Shown: positions 1-8,200 of the stretch, piece after piece | Numbering within the stretch: position 1 is the first letter of the stretch | Layout: the number at the start of each line of letters is the position of its first letter | Origin: Candidatus Accumulibacter proximus | GTDB taxonomy: Bacteria; Pseudomonadota; Gammaproteobacteria; Burkholderiales; Rhodocyclaceae | Direction: 5' to 3' | Assembly (NCBI GenBank): GCA_016709675.1 | Contig: JADJMH010000005.1 | Span: 124,001 to 188,000, forward strand | Length of the DNA stretch: 64,000 nt | Position numbers and translations under genes: made by a program | The notes under the pieces: generated by a model | The model's input: only the letters and a program-made list of their open reading frames with translations | What the model was told of the DNA's origin: nothing | Database searches by the model: none

Positions 1-245
1 CCGAGATCCGCCGCATGACGGTGATCGAGTACGACCCGACGGCACCGCAGGCCGACGAGTACCGGACGCTGGCAAAGAAGATCGTCGACAACAAGAACTT
101 CGTGATCCCGACGCCGGTGACCATGGACGAACTCGAGGAACTGCTGATGGAGTTCGGCATCCTGGAGGCGGACGACGAGTCGATCATCGGCAAGACCGCT
201 GCGCAGCTTGCGGCCGAACAAGCCGAAGCACTCGCCGCTGCCTGA
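1..245 (+). CDS. nifH: Nitrogenase iron protein NifH, C-terminal fragment
   Basis: This is the last 80 or so codons of dinitrogenase reductase, the ATP-dependent [4Fe-4S] electron donor to the MoFe protein. The gene starts outside the window; the reading frame begins at base 3. The visible part carries the conserved NifH C-terminal region (YDPTAPQADEYRTLAKKI, then the MDELEELLMEFGI segment) and ends in an alanine-rich tail. The P-loop and cluster cysteines lie upstream and cannot be checked. It is followed by nifD and nifK in the standard nifHDK order, so it is the structural gene and not a vnfH/anfH or chlorophyllide-reductase relative; the molybdenum type is supported by NifD and NifK themselves. 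Confidence 0.97.
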   Translation, partial: EIRRMTVIEYDPTAPQADEYRTLAKKIVDNKNFVIPTPVTMDELEELLMEFGILEADDESIIGKTAAQLAAEQAEALAAA

Positions 246-280
246 ACCGCCTGGACTGCGCAATACCGTCTCAACCCGCG

Positions 281-310
281 GGTGCCGCGCACACATGAGT
301 AGCGGCAGCC
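281..310 (+). promoter_or_regulatory. Intercistronic stem-loop between nifH and nifD
   Basis: GGTGCCGC (281-288) pairs with GCGGCAGCC (302-310), leaving one bulged G and a 13-base loop. The stem ends a few bases before the nifD Shine-Dalgarno AAGGAG (about 314-319). Hairpins at this position in other diazotrophs protect nifH mRNA or uncouple nifH from nifDK dosage; the role here is inferred. A similar stem-loop lies ahead of nifK. Confidence 0.5.
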
Positions 311-326
311 AAAAAGGAGAAGCAGG

Positions 327-1829
327 ATGTCTGAATTGACACGTGAAGAAACCGAGGCCCTGATTCAGGACGTGCTCGAGGTTTATCCCGACAAGGCCAG
401 GAAGGACCGCGCCAAGCACCTCGCGGTCAACGACCAGTCGGTCGAACAATCGAAGAAGTGCATCACTTCGAACCGCAAGTCGCTGCCCGGCGTGATGACC
501 GTGCGTGGCTGTGCCTACGCCGGTTCCAAGGGGGTGGTCTGGGGTCCGATCAAGGACATGATCCACGTCTCGCACGGCCCCATCGGCTGCGGCCAGTATT
601 CGCGTGCCGGCCGCCGCAACTACTACGTCGGCACCACCGGCGTCGACACCTTCGGCACCATGAACTTCACCTCCGACTTCCAGGAGAAGGACATCGTCTT
701 CGGCGGCGACAAGAAGCTGGCCAAGCTGATCGGCGAGATCGAGATGCTGTTTCCGCTGCACAAGGGGATTTCGGTGCAGTCCGAGTGCCCGATCGGGCTG
801 ATCGGCGACGACATCGAGGCGGTGTCGAAAAAGGCCGCCAAGGAAATGGACAAGCCGATCGTTCCGGTGCGCTGTGAAGGCTTCCGTGGCGTTTCACAGT
901 CGCTCGGGCACCACATCGCCAACGATTCGATCCGCGACTGGGTCCTCGACAAGCGCGACGGCCAGGCCTTCGAAGCAACCCCCTACGATGTTTCCATCAT
1001 TGGCGACTACAACATCGGCGGCGATGCCTGGGCGTCGCGCATCCTGCTCGAGGAGATGGGCCTGCGCGTGGTCTCGCAGTGGGCTGGCGACGGGACGCTG
1101 GCCGAGATCGAAATGACGCCGAAGGTCAAGCTCAACCTCCTGCACTGCTACCGCTCGATGAATTACATCAGCCGCCACATGGAGGAGAAGTACGGCATTC
1201 CCTGGCTCGAATACAACTTCTTCGGCCCGACCAAGATTGCCGAGTCGCTGCGGGCAATTGCCGCCCACTTCGATGACCACATCAAGGAAGGCGCCGAGCG
1301 CGTCATTGCCAAGTACCAGCCGATGATGGAGGCGGTGATCGCCAAGTACAAGCCGCGCCTGCAGGGCAAGACGGTGATGCTCTACGTCGGTGGCCTGCGA
1401 CCGCGGCACGTCATCGGCGCCTACGAGGATCTCGGCATGCAGGTCATCGGCACCGGTTACGAGTTCGCGCACAACGACGACTACGACCGCACGATCAAGG
1501 AAATGGGCAACGCCACGCTGCTCTACGACGACGCCACCGGCTTCGAACTGGAAGAGTTCATCAAGCGGATGAAGCCCGACCTGGTCGGTTCCGGCATCAA
1601 GGAAAAATACGTCTTCCAGAAGATGGGTATCCCGCTCCGCCAGATGCACTCGTGGGACTACTCGGGTCCGTACCACGGCTACGACGGCTTCGCCATCTTT
1701 GCCCGCGACATGGACATGGCGATTTCCAATCCGTGCTGGAGCAAGCAGACGCCACCGTGGAAGAAGCAGCCGGAGTTGAACGACTCAACCGCGCCAAGTG
1801 AAGCGGGTGAGCTGAAGAAGGTCGCCTGA
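327..1829 (+). CDS. nifD: Nitrogenase molybdenum-iron protein alpha chain NifD
   Basis: This is the alpha subunit of dinitrogenase (MoFe protein), which carries FeMo-cofactor and half of each P-cluster and reduces N2 in the cytoplasm as an alpha2beta2 tetramer with NifK. The protein is 500 residues, close to the usual length. The cofactor ligands are visible: Cys274 in the segment CYRSMNYI and His441 in MHSWDYSGPYHGYDGF, matching Cys275 and His442 of the Azotobacter protein. The motif CPIGLIGDDI is also typical. The start is preceded by a strong AAGGAG. The gene lies 81 bases after nifH and 62 bases before nifK. The residues indicate the molybdenum enzyme, not VnfD or AnfD. Confidence 0.99.
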   Translation: MSELTREETEALIQDVLEVYPDKARKDRAKHLAVNDQSVEQSKKCITSNRKSLPGVMTVRGCAYAGSKGVVWGPIKDMIHVSHGPIGCGQYSRAGRRNYYVGTTGVDTFGTMNFTSDFQEKDIVFGGDKKLAKLIGEIEMLFPLHKGISVQSECPIGLIGDDIEAVSKKAAKEMDKPIVPVRCEGFRGVSQSLGHHIANDSIRDWVLDKRDGQAFEATPYDVSIIGDYNIGGDAWASRILLEEMGLRVVSQWAGDGTLAEIEMTPKVKLNLLHCYRSMNYISRHMEEKYGIPWLEYNFFGPTKIAESLRAIAAHFDDHIKEGAERVIAKYQPMMEAVIAKYKPRLQGKTVMLYVGGLRPRHVIGAYEDLGMQVIGTGYEFAHNDDYDRTIKEMGNATLLYDDATGFELEEFIKRMKPDLVGSGIKEKYVFQKMGIPLRQMHSWDYSGPYHGYDGFAIFARDMDMAISNPCWSKQTPPWKKQPELNDSTAPSEAGELKKVA

Positions 1830-1851
1830 GAGAATTTCCCTCAACTTGTGT

Positions 1852-1876
1852 CCGCGTCCACACATGGGTGGCGCGG
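1852..1876 (+). promoter_or_regulatory. Intercistronic stem-loop between nifD and nifK
   Basis: CCGCG (1852-1856) and CCAC (1858-1861) pair with GTGG (1868-1871) and CGCGG (1872-1876), with a bulged T and a six-base loop. It sits just ahead of the nifK ribosome-binding site AAGGAG (about 1879-1884). The surrounding leader resembles the one before nifD: both contain a CACACATG core and end in CCAAA-GGAGA. A role in mRNA processing or stability is inferred. Confidence 0.5.
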
Positions 1877-1891
1877 CCAAAGGAGATGAAG

Positions 1892-3460
1892 ATGCAAGCT
1901 GTAGATGATATCAAGCCCTGCTACCCGCTTTTCGGCGAACCCGACTATCAGGCCTCGTTGAAGAACAAGCGGGATGTCTGCGAAGAACGCCATCCACCGG
2001 AGAAGGTGCAGGAGGTCTTCCTCTGGACCACCACCGCGGAATATCAGGAGCTGAACTTCAAGCGCGAGGCGCTGACCGTCGATCCGGCCAAGGCCTGCCA
2101 GCCGCTCGGCGCCGTGCTCTGTGCGCTGGGTTTCGAGAAGACGCTGCCCTACGTGCATGGCTCACAAGGGTGCGTCTCCTACTTCCGCACCTATTTCAAT
2201 CGTCACTTCAAGGAGCCGATCTGCTGCGTCTCGGATTCGATGACCGAAGATGCCGCAGTGTTTGGCGGCCAGAAGAACATGTTCGACGGCCTCGAAAATG
2301 CCCGTGCAATCTACAAGCCGGAAATGATCGCGGTATCGACCACCTGCATGGCCGAAGTGATCGGTGACGACCTCAATGCCTTCATCAACAACGCCAGGAA
2401 GGAAGGGCATGTACCGGACGACTTCCCGGTACCCTTTGCGCACACGCCGTCTTTCGTCGGCTCGCACGTCACCGGCTGGGACAACATGTTCGAAGGCATC
2501 ATGCGCTCGTTCACGCTGAACCACATGGCCGACAAGGCGCCAGGCAAGAACGGCAAGCTCAACTTCGTTCCCGGTTTCGAGACCTATCTCGGCAACTTCC
2601 GGGTCATCAAGCGGATGATGGCCGAGATGGACGTCGAGGCGACGCTGCTCTCCGACCCCACCGAGGTGCTCGACACGCCGGCCGACGGCGAGTTCCGGAT
2701 GTACGCCGGCGGCACGACGCAGGGCGAGATCAAGGACGCGCCGAACGCCATCAGCACCGTCCTGCTGCAACCCTTCCAGCTCGACAAGACGAAAAAGCTG
2801 GTCGAGAACACCTGGAACCATGAGGTGCCAAAGCTCAACATCCCGATGGGTGTGGACTGGACCGACGACTTCCTGATGAAGGTTTCCGAGCTGACCGGCA
2901 AGCCGATCCCGGAATCGCTGGCCAAGGAACGCGGCCGCCTGGTCGACCTGATGTCCGATTCGCACGCCTGGCTGCACGGCAAGAAATTTGCCCTCTACGG
3001 CGACCCCGACTTCGTCATGGGGATGGTCAAGATCCTCTTCGAATGCGGTGCCGAACCGACCCACGTGGTCAGCCACAACGGCAGCAAGCGCTGGCTGAAA
3101 ACGATGGAGAAAATGCTCTCGGAAAGCCCGTTCGGGGCCAACGCCAAGGCCTGGACCGGCCTCGACCTGTGGCACCTGCGCTCGCTGTGCTTTACCGACA
3201 AGCCTGATTTCCTGATCGGCAACAGCTACGGCAAGTTCATCCAGCGCGACACGCTGCACAAGGGCAAGGAGTTCGAGGTGCCGTTGATTCGCATCGGCTT
3301 CCCGCTGTTCGATCGGCATCATCTGCATCGCCAGACGACCATCGGCTACGAGGGGGCCATGCAGGTGGTCACCACGCTGGTCAATGCGGTGCTCGAGCGA
3401 CTCGACCAGGAGACGATGGGCATGGGTACCACCGACTACAACTTCGATCTGGTGCGCTGA
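1892..3460 (+). CDS. nifK: Nitrogenase molybdenum-iron protein beta chain NifK
   Basis: This is the beta subunit of the MoFe protein; it shares the P-cluster with NifD and completes the alpha2beta2 dinitrogenase. The protein is about 522 residues, matching the Azotobacter family length, with diagnostic stretches such as KACQPLGAVLCALGFEKTLP, HGSQGCVSYFRTYFNRHF and STTCMAEVIGDDLNAF, which hold the P-cluster cysteines. I chose the ATG at 1892, seven bases after AAGGAG. An in-frame GTG at 1868 and an ATG at 1886 are possible but lie inside or beside the hairpin and ribosome-binding site. nifT follows 64 bases later. Confidence 0.98.
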   Translation: MQAVDDIKPCYPLFGEPDYQASLKNKRDVCEERHPPEKVQEVFLWTTTAEYQELNFKREALTVDPAKACQPLGAVLCALGFEKTLPYVHGSQGCVSYFRTYFNRHFKEPICCVSDSMTEDAAVFGGQKNMFDGLENARAIYKPEMIAVSTTCMAEVIGDDLNAFINNARKEGHVPDDFPVPFAHTPSFVGSHVTGWDNMFEGIMRSFTLNHMADKAPGKNGKLNFVPGFETYLGNFRVIKRMMAEMDVEATLLSDPTEVLDTPADGEFRMYAGGTTQGEIKDAPNAISTVLLQPFQLDKTKKLVENTWNHEVPKLNIPMGVDWTDDFLMKVSELTGKPIPESLAKERGRLVDLMSDSHAWLHGKKFALYGDPDFVMGMVKILFECGAEPTHVVSHNGSKRWLKTMEKMLSESPFGANAKAWTGLDLWHLRSLCFTDKPDFLIGNSYGKFIQRDTLHKGKEFEVPLIRIGFPLFDRHHLHRQTTIGYEGAMQVVTTLVNAVLERLDQETMGMGTTDYNFDLVR

Positions 3461-3524
3461 GTGCGCTGAACCAGCCCGACGGGGACGTTCGCCGTTCCCG
3501 TCGCCCACTGCAAAGGGAAGTTCC

Positions 3525-3749
3525 ATGGCCAACATCATGGTCCGCAAGACGGCTGTCGGTACCTACTCGTTCTACCTGCCCAAGCGCGATCTCGAGGACG
3601 CCATCGTTTCGATGGAATACGACAGCGCCGACAAGTGGGGCGGCGAGATCCGGCTCAACAACGGCGGCGCCTATTACATTGAACCGCAGGCGCTGCCTGC
3701 ACGCTTCCCGATCTCGCTGCGCGCCAGGCGACTGGATGCGGCGGAGTAG
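3525..3749 (+). CDS. nifT: Nitrogen fixation protein NifT/FixU
   Basis: This is a 74-residue protein of the NifT/FixU family, small acidic proteins encoded just after nifK in many diazotrophs. Their molecular role is unsettled; nifT mutants usually still fix nitrogen. The start MANIMVRKTAVGTYSFYLPK, the YDSADKWGGEI segment and the length fit the family. The ATG at 3525 is preceded by AAAGGGAAG. It lies between nifK and a ferredoxin gene in the same direction and is presumably co-transcribed with nifHDK. Confidence 0.93.
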   Translation: MANIMVRKTAVGTYSFYLPKRDLEDAIVSMEYDSADKWGGEIRLNNGGAYYIEPQALPARFPISLRARRLDAAE

Positions 3750-3772
3750 GCCATTCAACGGAGAGTGACATC

Positions 3773-3970
3773 ATGGCAATGAAAATCATCCAGGCCGAAT
3801 GCACGTCGTGCGGCGACTGCAAGCCGGTCTGCCCGACCAGCTCGATCACCAGCAAGGCCGGCATGTACAAGATCAACGTCGACACCTGCACCGAGTGCGA
3901 AGGCGAGTTCGATTCGCCGCAGTGCCTCGATGCCTGTCCGGCAGGCGAATCCTGCATCGTCTTCATCTAG
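3773..3970 (+). CDS. nif-linked 2[4Fe-4S] ferredoxin
   Basis: This is a 65-residue low-potential ferredoxin and a likely electron donor in nitrogen fixation. Two cluster-binding motifs are visible: CTSCGDCKPVCP (Cys10, 13, 16, 20), the ordinary CX2CX2CX3CP pattern, and Cys39, 42, 51, 55 in a CX2CX8CX3C pattern, with an extra Cys61. The eight-residue insertion in the second motif is characteristic of Allochromatium-type and nif-associated ferredoxins. It sits 23 bases after nifT and 17 bases before the nifY-like gene. Whether it donates to NifH or serves cofactor assembly cannot be decided from sequence. Confidence 0.93.
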   Translation: MAMKIIQAECTSCGDCKPVCPTSSITSKAGMYKINVDTCTECEGEFDSPQCLDACPAGESCIVFI

Positions 3971-3987
3971 GCTCGAGGGAGGCTCTG

Positions 3988-4713
3988 ATGGCGCAGTCGA
4001 TTACCCGTGAAGCGGCTTTACGCGTCGCGCTCGCTGCTCGCGAGCTGGGCATCCTGTCGGCCAGGGAACTGGTCTCGGCGCTGGTTGAGCGACTGGAGTT
4101 GCCGCTGACCGAGGCCAAACTCGCCACCGTCACGGTGGCTGATCTGCAGCTCATGCTGCAGGGGGATGAAGTGATCGAAACCGACGTGCCGCGGGAGCAA
4201 CTGAAGCAGGCCGTGCGCCTGCTGTGGGGCGAGGGCATCGTCAACAGCGATCTGCCGCCGGTGGCGAGCTACGCCGCCGGCGACATGCCGGGATCGATCC
4301 GCGTCGCCTGCGCTTCGAACCGCGAGCAGTTGCTCGATGGGCACTATGGATCGTGCGAGCGCTTCCTGGTCTATCAGGTCTCGCCGGACGAGGTGCGGCT
4401 GATTGCCGTGCGGCCGACGCTCGCGGCGGATCACGCCGAAGATCGCAACGTCGCGCGTGCCGCACTGATCAATGATTGCCAGATCGTCTATGTGCAGTCG
4501 ATCGGTGGCCCGGCGACGGCCAAGGTCGTCCGCGCCGGGGTCCATCCGGTCAAGGTGGCCAGTCGCGAGAATGCGGGCGGCGACGCTCTGCAGGCACTTG
4601 CCCAGCTGCAGCGGGCATTGCGCCATCCGCCGCCGTGGCTGGCCCGGATCATGGGCGTCGAAGCCGGTTCGCTGGCCCGCTTCGCGGCGGATCTCGTTGC
4701 CGAGGACGCATGA
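3988..4713 (+). CDS. nifY: NifY/NafY-type dinitrogenase-cofactor binding protein
   Basis: This is a 241-residue protein of the NifX/NifY/VnfY group, which bind FeMo-co or apo-dinitrogenase during MoFe protein maturation. The N-terminal 100 or so residues form a small helical domain and the C-terminal part (about residues 105-210) is the dinitrogenase iron-molybdenum-cofactor fold, beginning near IRVACASNREQLLDGHYGSC with the conserved HYGSCERF segment. Length and two-part layout match NafY (gamma protein) of Azotobacter. The ATG at 3988 follows GAGGGAGG. An upstream extension of the frame overlaps the ferredoxin gene and is not real. NifY versus NafY cannot be settled from sequence alone. Confidence 0.88.
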   Translation: MAQSITREAALRVALAARELGILSARELVSALVERLELPLTEAKLATVTVADLQLMLQGDEVIETDVPREQLKQAVRLLWGEGIVNSDLPPVASYAAGDMPGSIRVACASNREQLLDGHYGSCERFLVYQVSPDEVRLIAVRPTLAADHAEDRNVARAALINDCQIVYVQSIGGPATAKVVRAGVHPVKVASRENAGGDALQALAQLQRALRHPPPWLARIMGVEAGSLARFAADLVAEDA

Positions 4714-4725
4714 ACACCACCGGCA

Positions 4726-5700
4726 ATGAATAGCGCAGCAGATTGGCAGGAACTGTCGCGCCGGGTCGCCGAGCTGTGCGTACGGACGCCTGCCACCGCC
4801 GGGCCTGAGGTGCTGGCCAGGGACCTGGCGGTACTGGCGCCCGGGCTGACCTTTCGCCAGGTCCTGTCGCGCGGCGGCTGGTATCGCCTGGGTGGCGTCG
4901 TCGATGCGAACCATGTCCGCCTTTCGGACAATCTCGAAACCTGGGCCGAGCAGCAACTGGCGGCCCACGACGATGATCTGGCCGCCCTCTGCGACGACTA
5001 CGCCGAGCACGGTCTGCGGGCGACACGACTCACCGGCCGCACGCGTTATTTTGTCGCCGCGACCGGTAGCGGCGCCACTGATTTCGTTCAGATCGAAATC
5101 GAGGAGCTGCAGGAGGTCGTCTGTCATCCGCTGTTCGTGGCCGAGAACCTGCCATCGGGAATCGAGGAACTGATCGATCCGCGCGGCGCGGACGTCACCT
5201 GCTGTGCCGGCGCCGAACCGATCGGCTCACCGTTTCTGGTCTTGCGCCGGCTGACGCCGGTCGCCGCCTTCCTTGCACGGATGCGCGAGCAGAAGCCGGA
5301 AGCGCAGCCGATTCATCGTTTCGTCGAAGCCTGGGAAGGCAGCAGCGCCAGCGCGGCGACGCAGTTTTCCAACCACTGGGTGGTTGTCGTGCGCGAGCAT
5401 CTGGACCGCTACCGGCAGGCCGTACTGCACGCCACGCCGGTGGCCGCACTGAACGGTGCCGCACCCAGGTTCGCCGCCACCTTCGGCATGCAGGGCCTGG
5501 CATTGCACCAGGCCATGGCCCGCTACGACAAGGCCGTTGGCTACCCGATGGCCTGGTTCTTTCACATGCTGACGATCAGGAGCGCGCCGTACGCCCTCGC
5601 CAACGCCGTGATCGACGACGTCAATGCCGGCTTCCACTACCTGCCCGATCGAGACGTAGGTGTCGTCAAGGAGTGGCTTTACCAGCCCTATGCGTTCTGA
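4726..5700 (+). CDS. Uncharacterised protein at the end of the nif operon
   Basis: This 324-residue protein begins 12 bases after the nifY-like stop codon, in the same direction, so it is probably co-transcribed with nifHDKT-fdx-nifY. I do not recognise a catalytic motif. It appears soluble: there is no signal peptide or membrane segment. The composition is mixed alpha/beta, with a Cys pair (VTCCAGAEP) near residue 150 and aromatic-rich stretches near the C-terminus (GYPMAWFFHML, KEWLYQPYAF). Its codon use looks like its neighbours', which argues for a real gene. Position suggests a role in nitrogenase maturation, protection or regulation, but this is context only. Confidence 0.8.
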   Translation: MNSAADWQELSRRVAELCVRTPATAGPEVLARDLAVLAPGLTFRQVLSRGGWYRLGGVVDANHVRLSDNLETWAEQQLAAHDDDLAALCDDYAEHGLRATRLTGRTRYFVAATGSGATDFVQIEIEELQEVVCHPLFVAENLPSGIEELIDPRGADVTCCAGAEPIGSPFLVLRRLTPVAAFLARMREQKPEAQPIHRFVEAWEGSSASAATQFSNHWVVVVREHLDRYRQAVLHATPVAALNGAAPRFAATFGMQGLALHQAMARYDKAVGYPMAWFFHMLTIRSAPYALANAVIDDVNAGFHYLPDRDVGVVKEWLYQPYAF

Positions 5701-5973
5701 CCGTACTGGGTTGCACTGCGGTTGGTGGCTGGTCTTGTGCCAGAGCATGCAGGTGTTATCGTCCGCTTGGCGTGACCGCCGCCAAGTCGTTCAAGTTGCA
5801 CCGGACTGGCCGACAGAAGCAGCATAGAGCCGAAGACCACCACTCCGGATTGATCTGGATGCTGCAGATCATTGCCCGTGGATCTTGTCGCCACCAACAC
5901 CGATCCGCTTCCGGTGCTGAACGGTTTATCCTAATATGGTCACGCATAGGCTCAGTCTGACGTGAGTTATATT

Positions 5974-7962
5974 ATGAATTGGTTCAAGAACCAGAAAATC
6001 TGGGTACGACTGGTCGCAACGATCTGGGCAATGCTCGTCCTCTTGTTAAGCGCCATGATCATCTGGGCGTATGTCGCGCAAAAGGCTAGTGCCGAGATTC
6101 AGGCGCAACACTTCGCACGCAGCGTCCACCAGATGACGATGGCTTCCCTTACCGGCATGATGATGACCGGTTCGATCGGGCAACGCGCGCTTTACCTTGA
6201 GCAGGTCAGGAATGCGGGCAGCATCGAGGCGCTGGAGGTGTTCCGCGGCGATCAGGTCACCAAGCAATTTGGTCCCGGCGCGTCGGATGAGCTTGCTACG
6301 GAAGCCGATGTACAGCAGGTGCTGGCGAGTGGCAAGCCCGTCTTTCAGCTCAACGCCGACAAGGGCTATCTCAAGGCAATCATGCCGGCCGTGGCGCAAA
6401 GGGACTATCTCGGCAAGAATTGCCTGGAGTGCCACATGGTTCCCGAGGGTACGGTGCTCGGTGCGGTCAGCATGAAGATCTCGCTGCAAGAGGCAAACAG
6501 TCAGACTCGGCAGTTCGTTTCGATGTTTGCGAGTCTTGCGCTGCTGCTGAGCATCCCGTTCCTGCTCGTCGTCTTCCTGTTCATCCGGCGCTCGGTCACC
6601 CGACCGCTTGCAAACGCTGTAGCGGTTGCTGAGTTGGTGGCCGAAGGACGGCTCGATAACGATATCCGTAGTGCTTCGCACGATGAAACCGGCGCGCTGC
6701 TGACCGCGCTAACCAAAATGCAGGACAAACTCCACGCTGTTCTGAAGGAAGTTGACGACTGCGGGCGCAACATGGGGCAATCGGCTTTCCAGGTTGCTGC
6801 AATCTCAAACGAGATTGCTGACGTGAGCAAACAGCAAGAAGGCCACTCGGGCGAAGTGACATCCGCCATGCAACAGGTGCACCAGATCTCTTCCGAGGTG
6901 CAGGTCCAGGCCATTGACGCCTCAGACCGCTCGGATCAAGTCGAGAAACTGGCACGAGAAGGGATCGAGAACGTCCGGCAGAACATCGGCTCAATGGAAG
7001 AAACCACGTATCAGGTCAGCCGTGCATCGGTTGAAATTCAGGAACTGGAGCAATTTGCCCAGTTGATCCACAGCATTGTCAATGTGATCAAGGAAATTGC
7101 CGGACAGACGAACCTGCTGGCACTGAATGCCGCTATTGAGGCTGCGCGTGCAGGCGAGGCGGGCCGTGGTTTTGCCGTTGTCGCGGATGAAGTAAGGAAG
7201 CTTGCCGAGCGCACCACGAGATCGGCTACAGAAGTCAGCGAGATCATTGGGCAACTTTCCGGCAAGGTGGAACAAGTGGTTGCAACAATGAACGTCGTCG
7301 TCCAGAAGGTGAATATCACTCAGGAAGAGGCGAGGAAAACGGCCAATACCATGGAAGGGATTGCGATAACCGCCGTTGATACAGCAAGTGCCAACCAGAG
7401 GATTTCCTCTGTGAGCCAACAACAGGTGGACCAATTAGGCTTACTTCGATCAACCCTTGAAACCTTGTTTGCAGTATTGCGAGAGAGTGGGTGCAAGGTT
7501 AAGACTACGGCGGCAATAGGCGAAGACTTGCGCGCTGTTACCGGCAGGCTAAACGGCATCATGTCCGGCTTCACGTTCACTGGAGGGCTTGAAATCGAGG
7601 CGGCACAGCACGAGAAGCGTCGTGTGCCACGGGCGAACAACAGCTTGCGTGTAAGGATTACACAGAACGGCACAACGTTCGAAGCCGTGGCAAGCGATTT
7701 TTCCCTGAACGGATTACGCCTTAGGCTCATCCAGCCCGTACGTGAACGTGAACAACTCGATCTTGCCGTCTACCTGCCTAGCGACGACCTGGATCAATAT
7801 GAAAAACAAGAACCTCTCCGCGTCAGAGGAAGCATCGCCTGGCAAAGGAAGGACGGGGAAAACTACCAATGCGGCGTGGAATTCCAGAACGTGGACGAGG
7901 CAAAGGTCAAGTCGATAAGAAAGTGCTTTGAGTTCTACAACAAGAACGCCGAATTTGAGTAG
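5974..7962 (+). CDS. Methyl-accepting chemotaxis protein with haem-c sensor and C-terminal PilZ domain
   Basis: This is an inner-membrane chemoreceptor of about 662 residues. TM1 spans residues 11-34 and TM2 about 181-204; the periplasmic domain between them ends in CLECH (Cys150, Cys153, His154), a CXXCH covalent haem-c site like those of DUF3365/Tll0287-type sensors. A HAMP-like region follows, then the cytoplasmic signalling domain with the conserved hairpin tip (EIAGQTNLLALNAAIEAARA). The C-terminal 120 residues are a PilZ domain with RRVPR (549-553) and DFSLNG (from 575), the RXXXR and DXSXXG c-di-GMP contacts. It should join haem-based redox, gas or ligand sensing to CheA and c-di-GMP. 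The start could instead be the GTG at 5962; ATG 5974 gives the more typical MNWFKNQK beginning. Confidence 0.9.
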   Translation: MNWFKNQKIWVRLVATIWAMLVLLLSAMIIWAYVAQKASAEIQAQHFARSVHQMTMASLTGMMMTGSIGQRALYLEQVRNAGSIEALEVFRGDQVTKQFGPGASDELATEADVQQVLASGKPVFQLNADKGYLKAIMPAVAQRDYLGKNCLECHMVPEGTVLGAVSMKISLQEANSQTRQFVSMFASLALLLSIPFLLVVFLFIRRSVTRPLANAVAVAELVAEGRLDNDIRSASHDETGALLTALTKMQDKLHAVLKEVDDCGRNMGQSAFQVAAISNEIADVSKQQEGHSGEVTSAMQQVHQISSEVQVQAIDASDRSDQVEKLAREGIENVRQNIGSMEETTYQVSRASVEIQELEQFAQLIHSIVNVIKEIAGQTNLLALNAAIEAARAGEAGRGFAVVADEVRKLAERTTRSATEVSEIIGQLSGKVEQVVATMNVVVQKVNITQEEARKTANTMEGIAITAVDTASANQRISSVSQQQVDQLGLLRSTLETLFAVLRESGCKVKTTAAIGEDLRAVTGRLNGIMSGFTFTGGLEIEAAQHEKRRVPRANNSLRVRITQNGTTFEAVASDFSLNGLRLRLIQPVREREQLDLAVYLPSDDLDQYEKQEPLRVRGSIAWQRKDGENYQCGVEFQNVDEAKVKSIRKCFEFYNKNAEFE

Positions 7963-8188
7963 TCTGCTGGCGACCATGGTCGCCGACACGGTGCCCGCCG
8001 ACTTGCGTGCCACGGCCTGCGGCTTTTTCAATCTGGTCAGCGGGCTGGTGATGCTGGTGGCCAGTGCCCTGGCCGGGCTCCTCTGGGACAGCCTTGGGGC
8101 CACCTTCACCTGTCTTGCCGGGGCGGGTTTCAGCACCATGGCACAGATCGCAATCGGCGTCCGTGCCGTGCGGCACTCAACGGCATAG
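7955..8188 (+). pseudogene. C-terminal remnant of an MFS transporter
   Basis: About 75 codons read as the C-terminal end of a major facilitator superfamily permease: the VADTVPADLRATACGFFNLV loop, then the helix SGLVMLVASALAGLLWDSLG and a final hydrophobic segment. The N-terminal ten or so helices are missing, because the chemoreceptor gene occupies the upstream DNA and overlaps it by a few bases. There is no start codon with a ribosome-binding site. It is best read as a truncated relic left by a deletion that fused the MCP locus to this end. Confidence 0.65.
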
Positions 8189-8200
8189 CGGTGTTGCGCC

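Noticed and set aside
2162..3547. 461-codon minus-strand frame opposite nifK
   Set aside because: Antisense to a highly conserved gene, His/Arg/Val-rich composition and no family similarity.
3799..3987. Apparent N-terminal extension of the nifY-like gene
   Set aside because: It overlaps the ferredoxin gene in another frame; the ATG at 3988 has its own ribosome-binding site and the extension resembles no NifY protein.
5701..5973. Search for a sigma-54/NifA promoter upstream of the chemoreceptor
   Set aside because: No GG-N10-GC pair with the right context was found; only a TAATAT-like -10 is visible, so nif co-regulation is not supported.
5962..5973. GTG at 5962 as start of the chemoreceptor
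   Set aside because: Possible, but the ATG at 5974 gives a more typical MCP N-terminus and neither has a strong ribosome-binding site; kept as an alternative.
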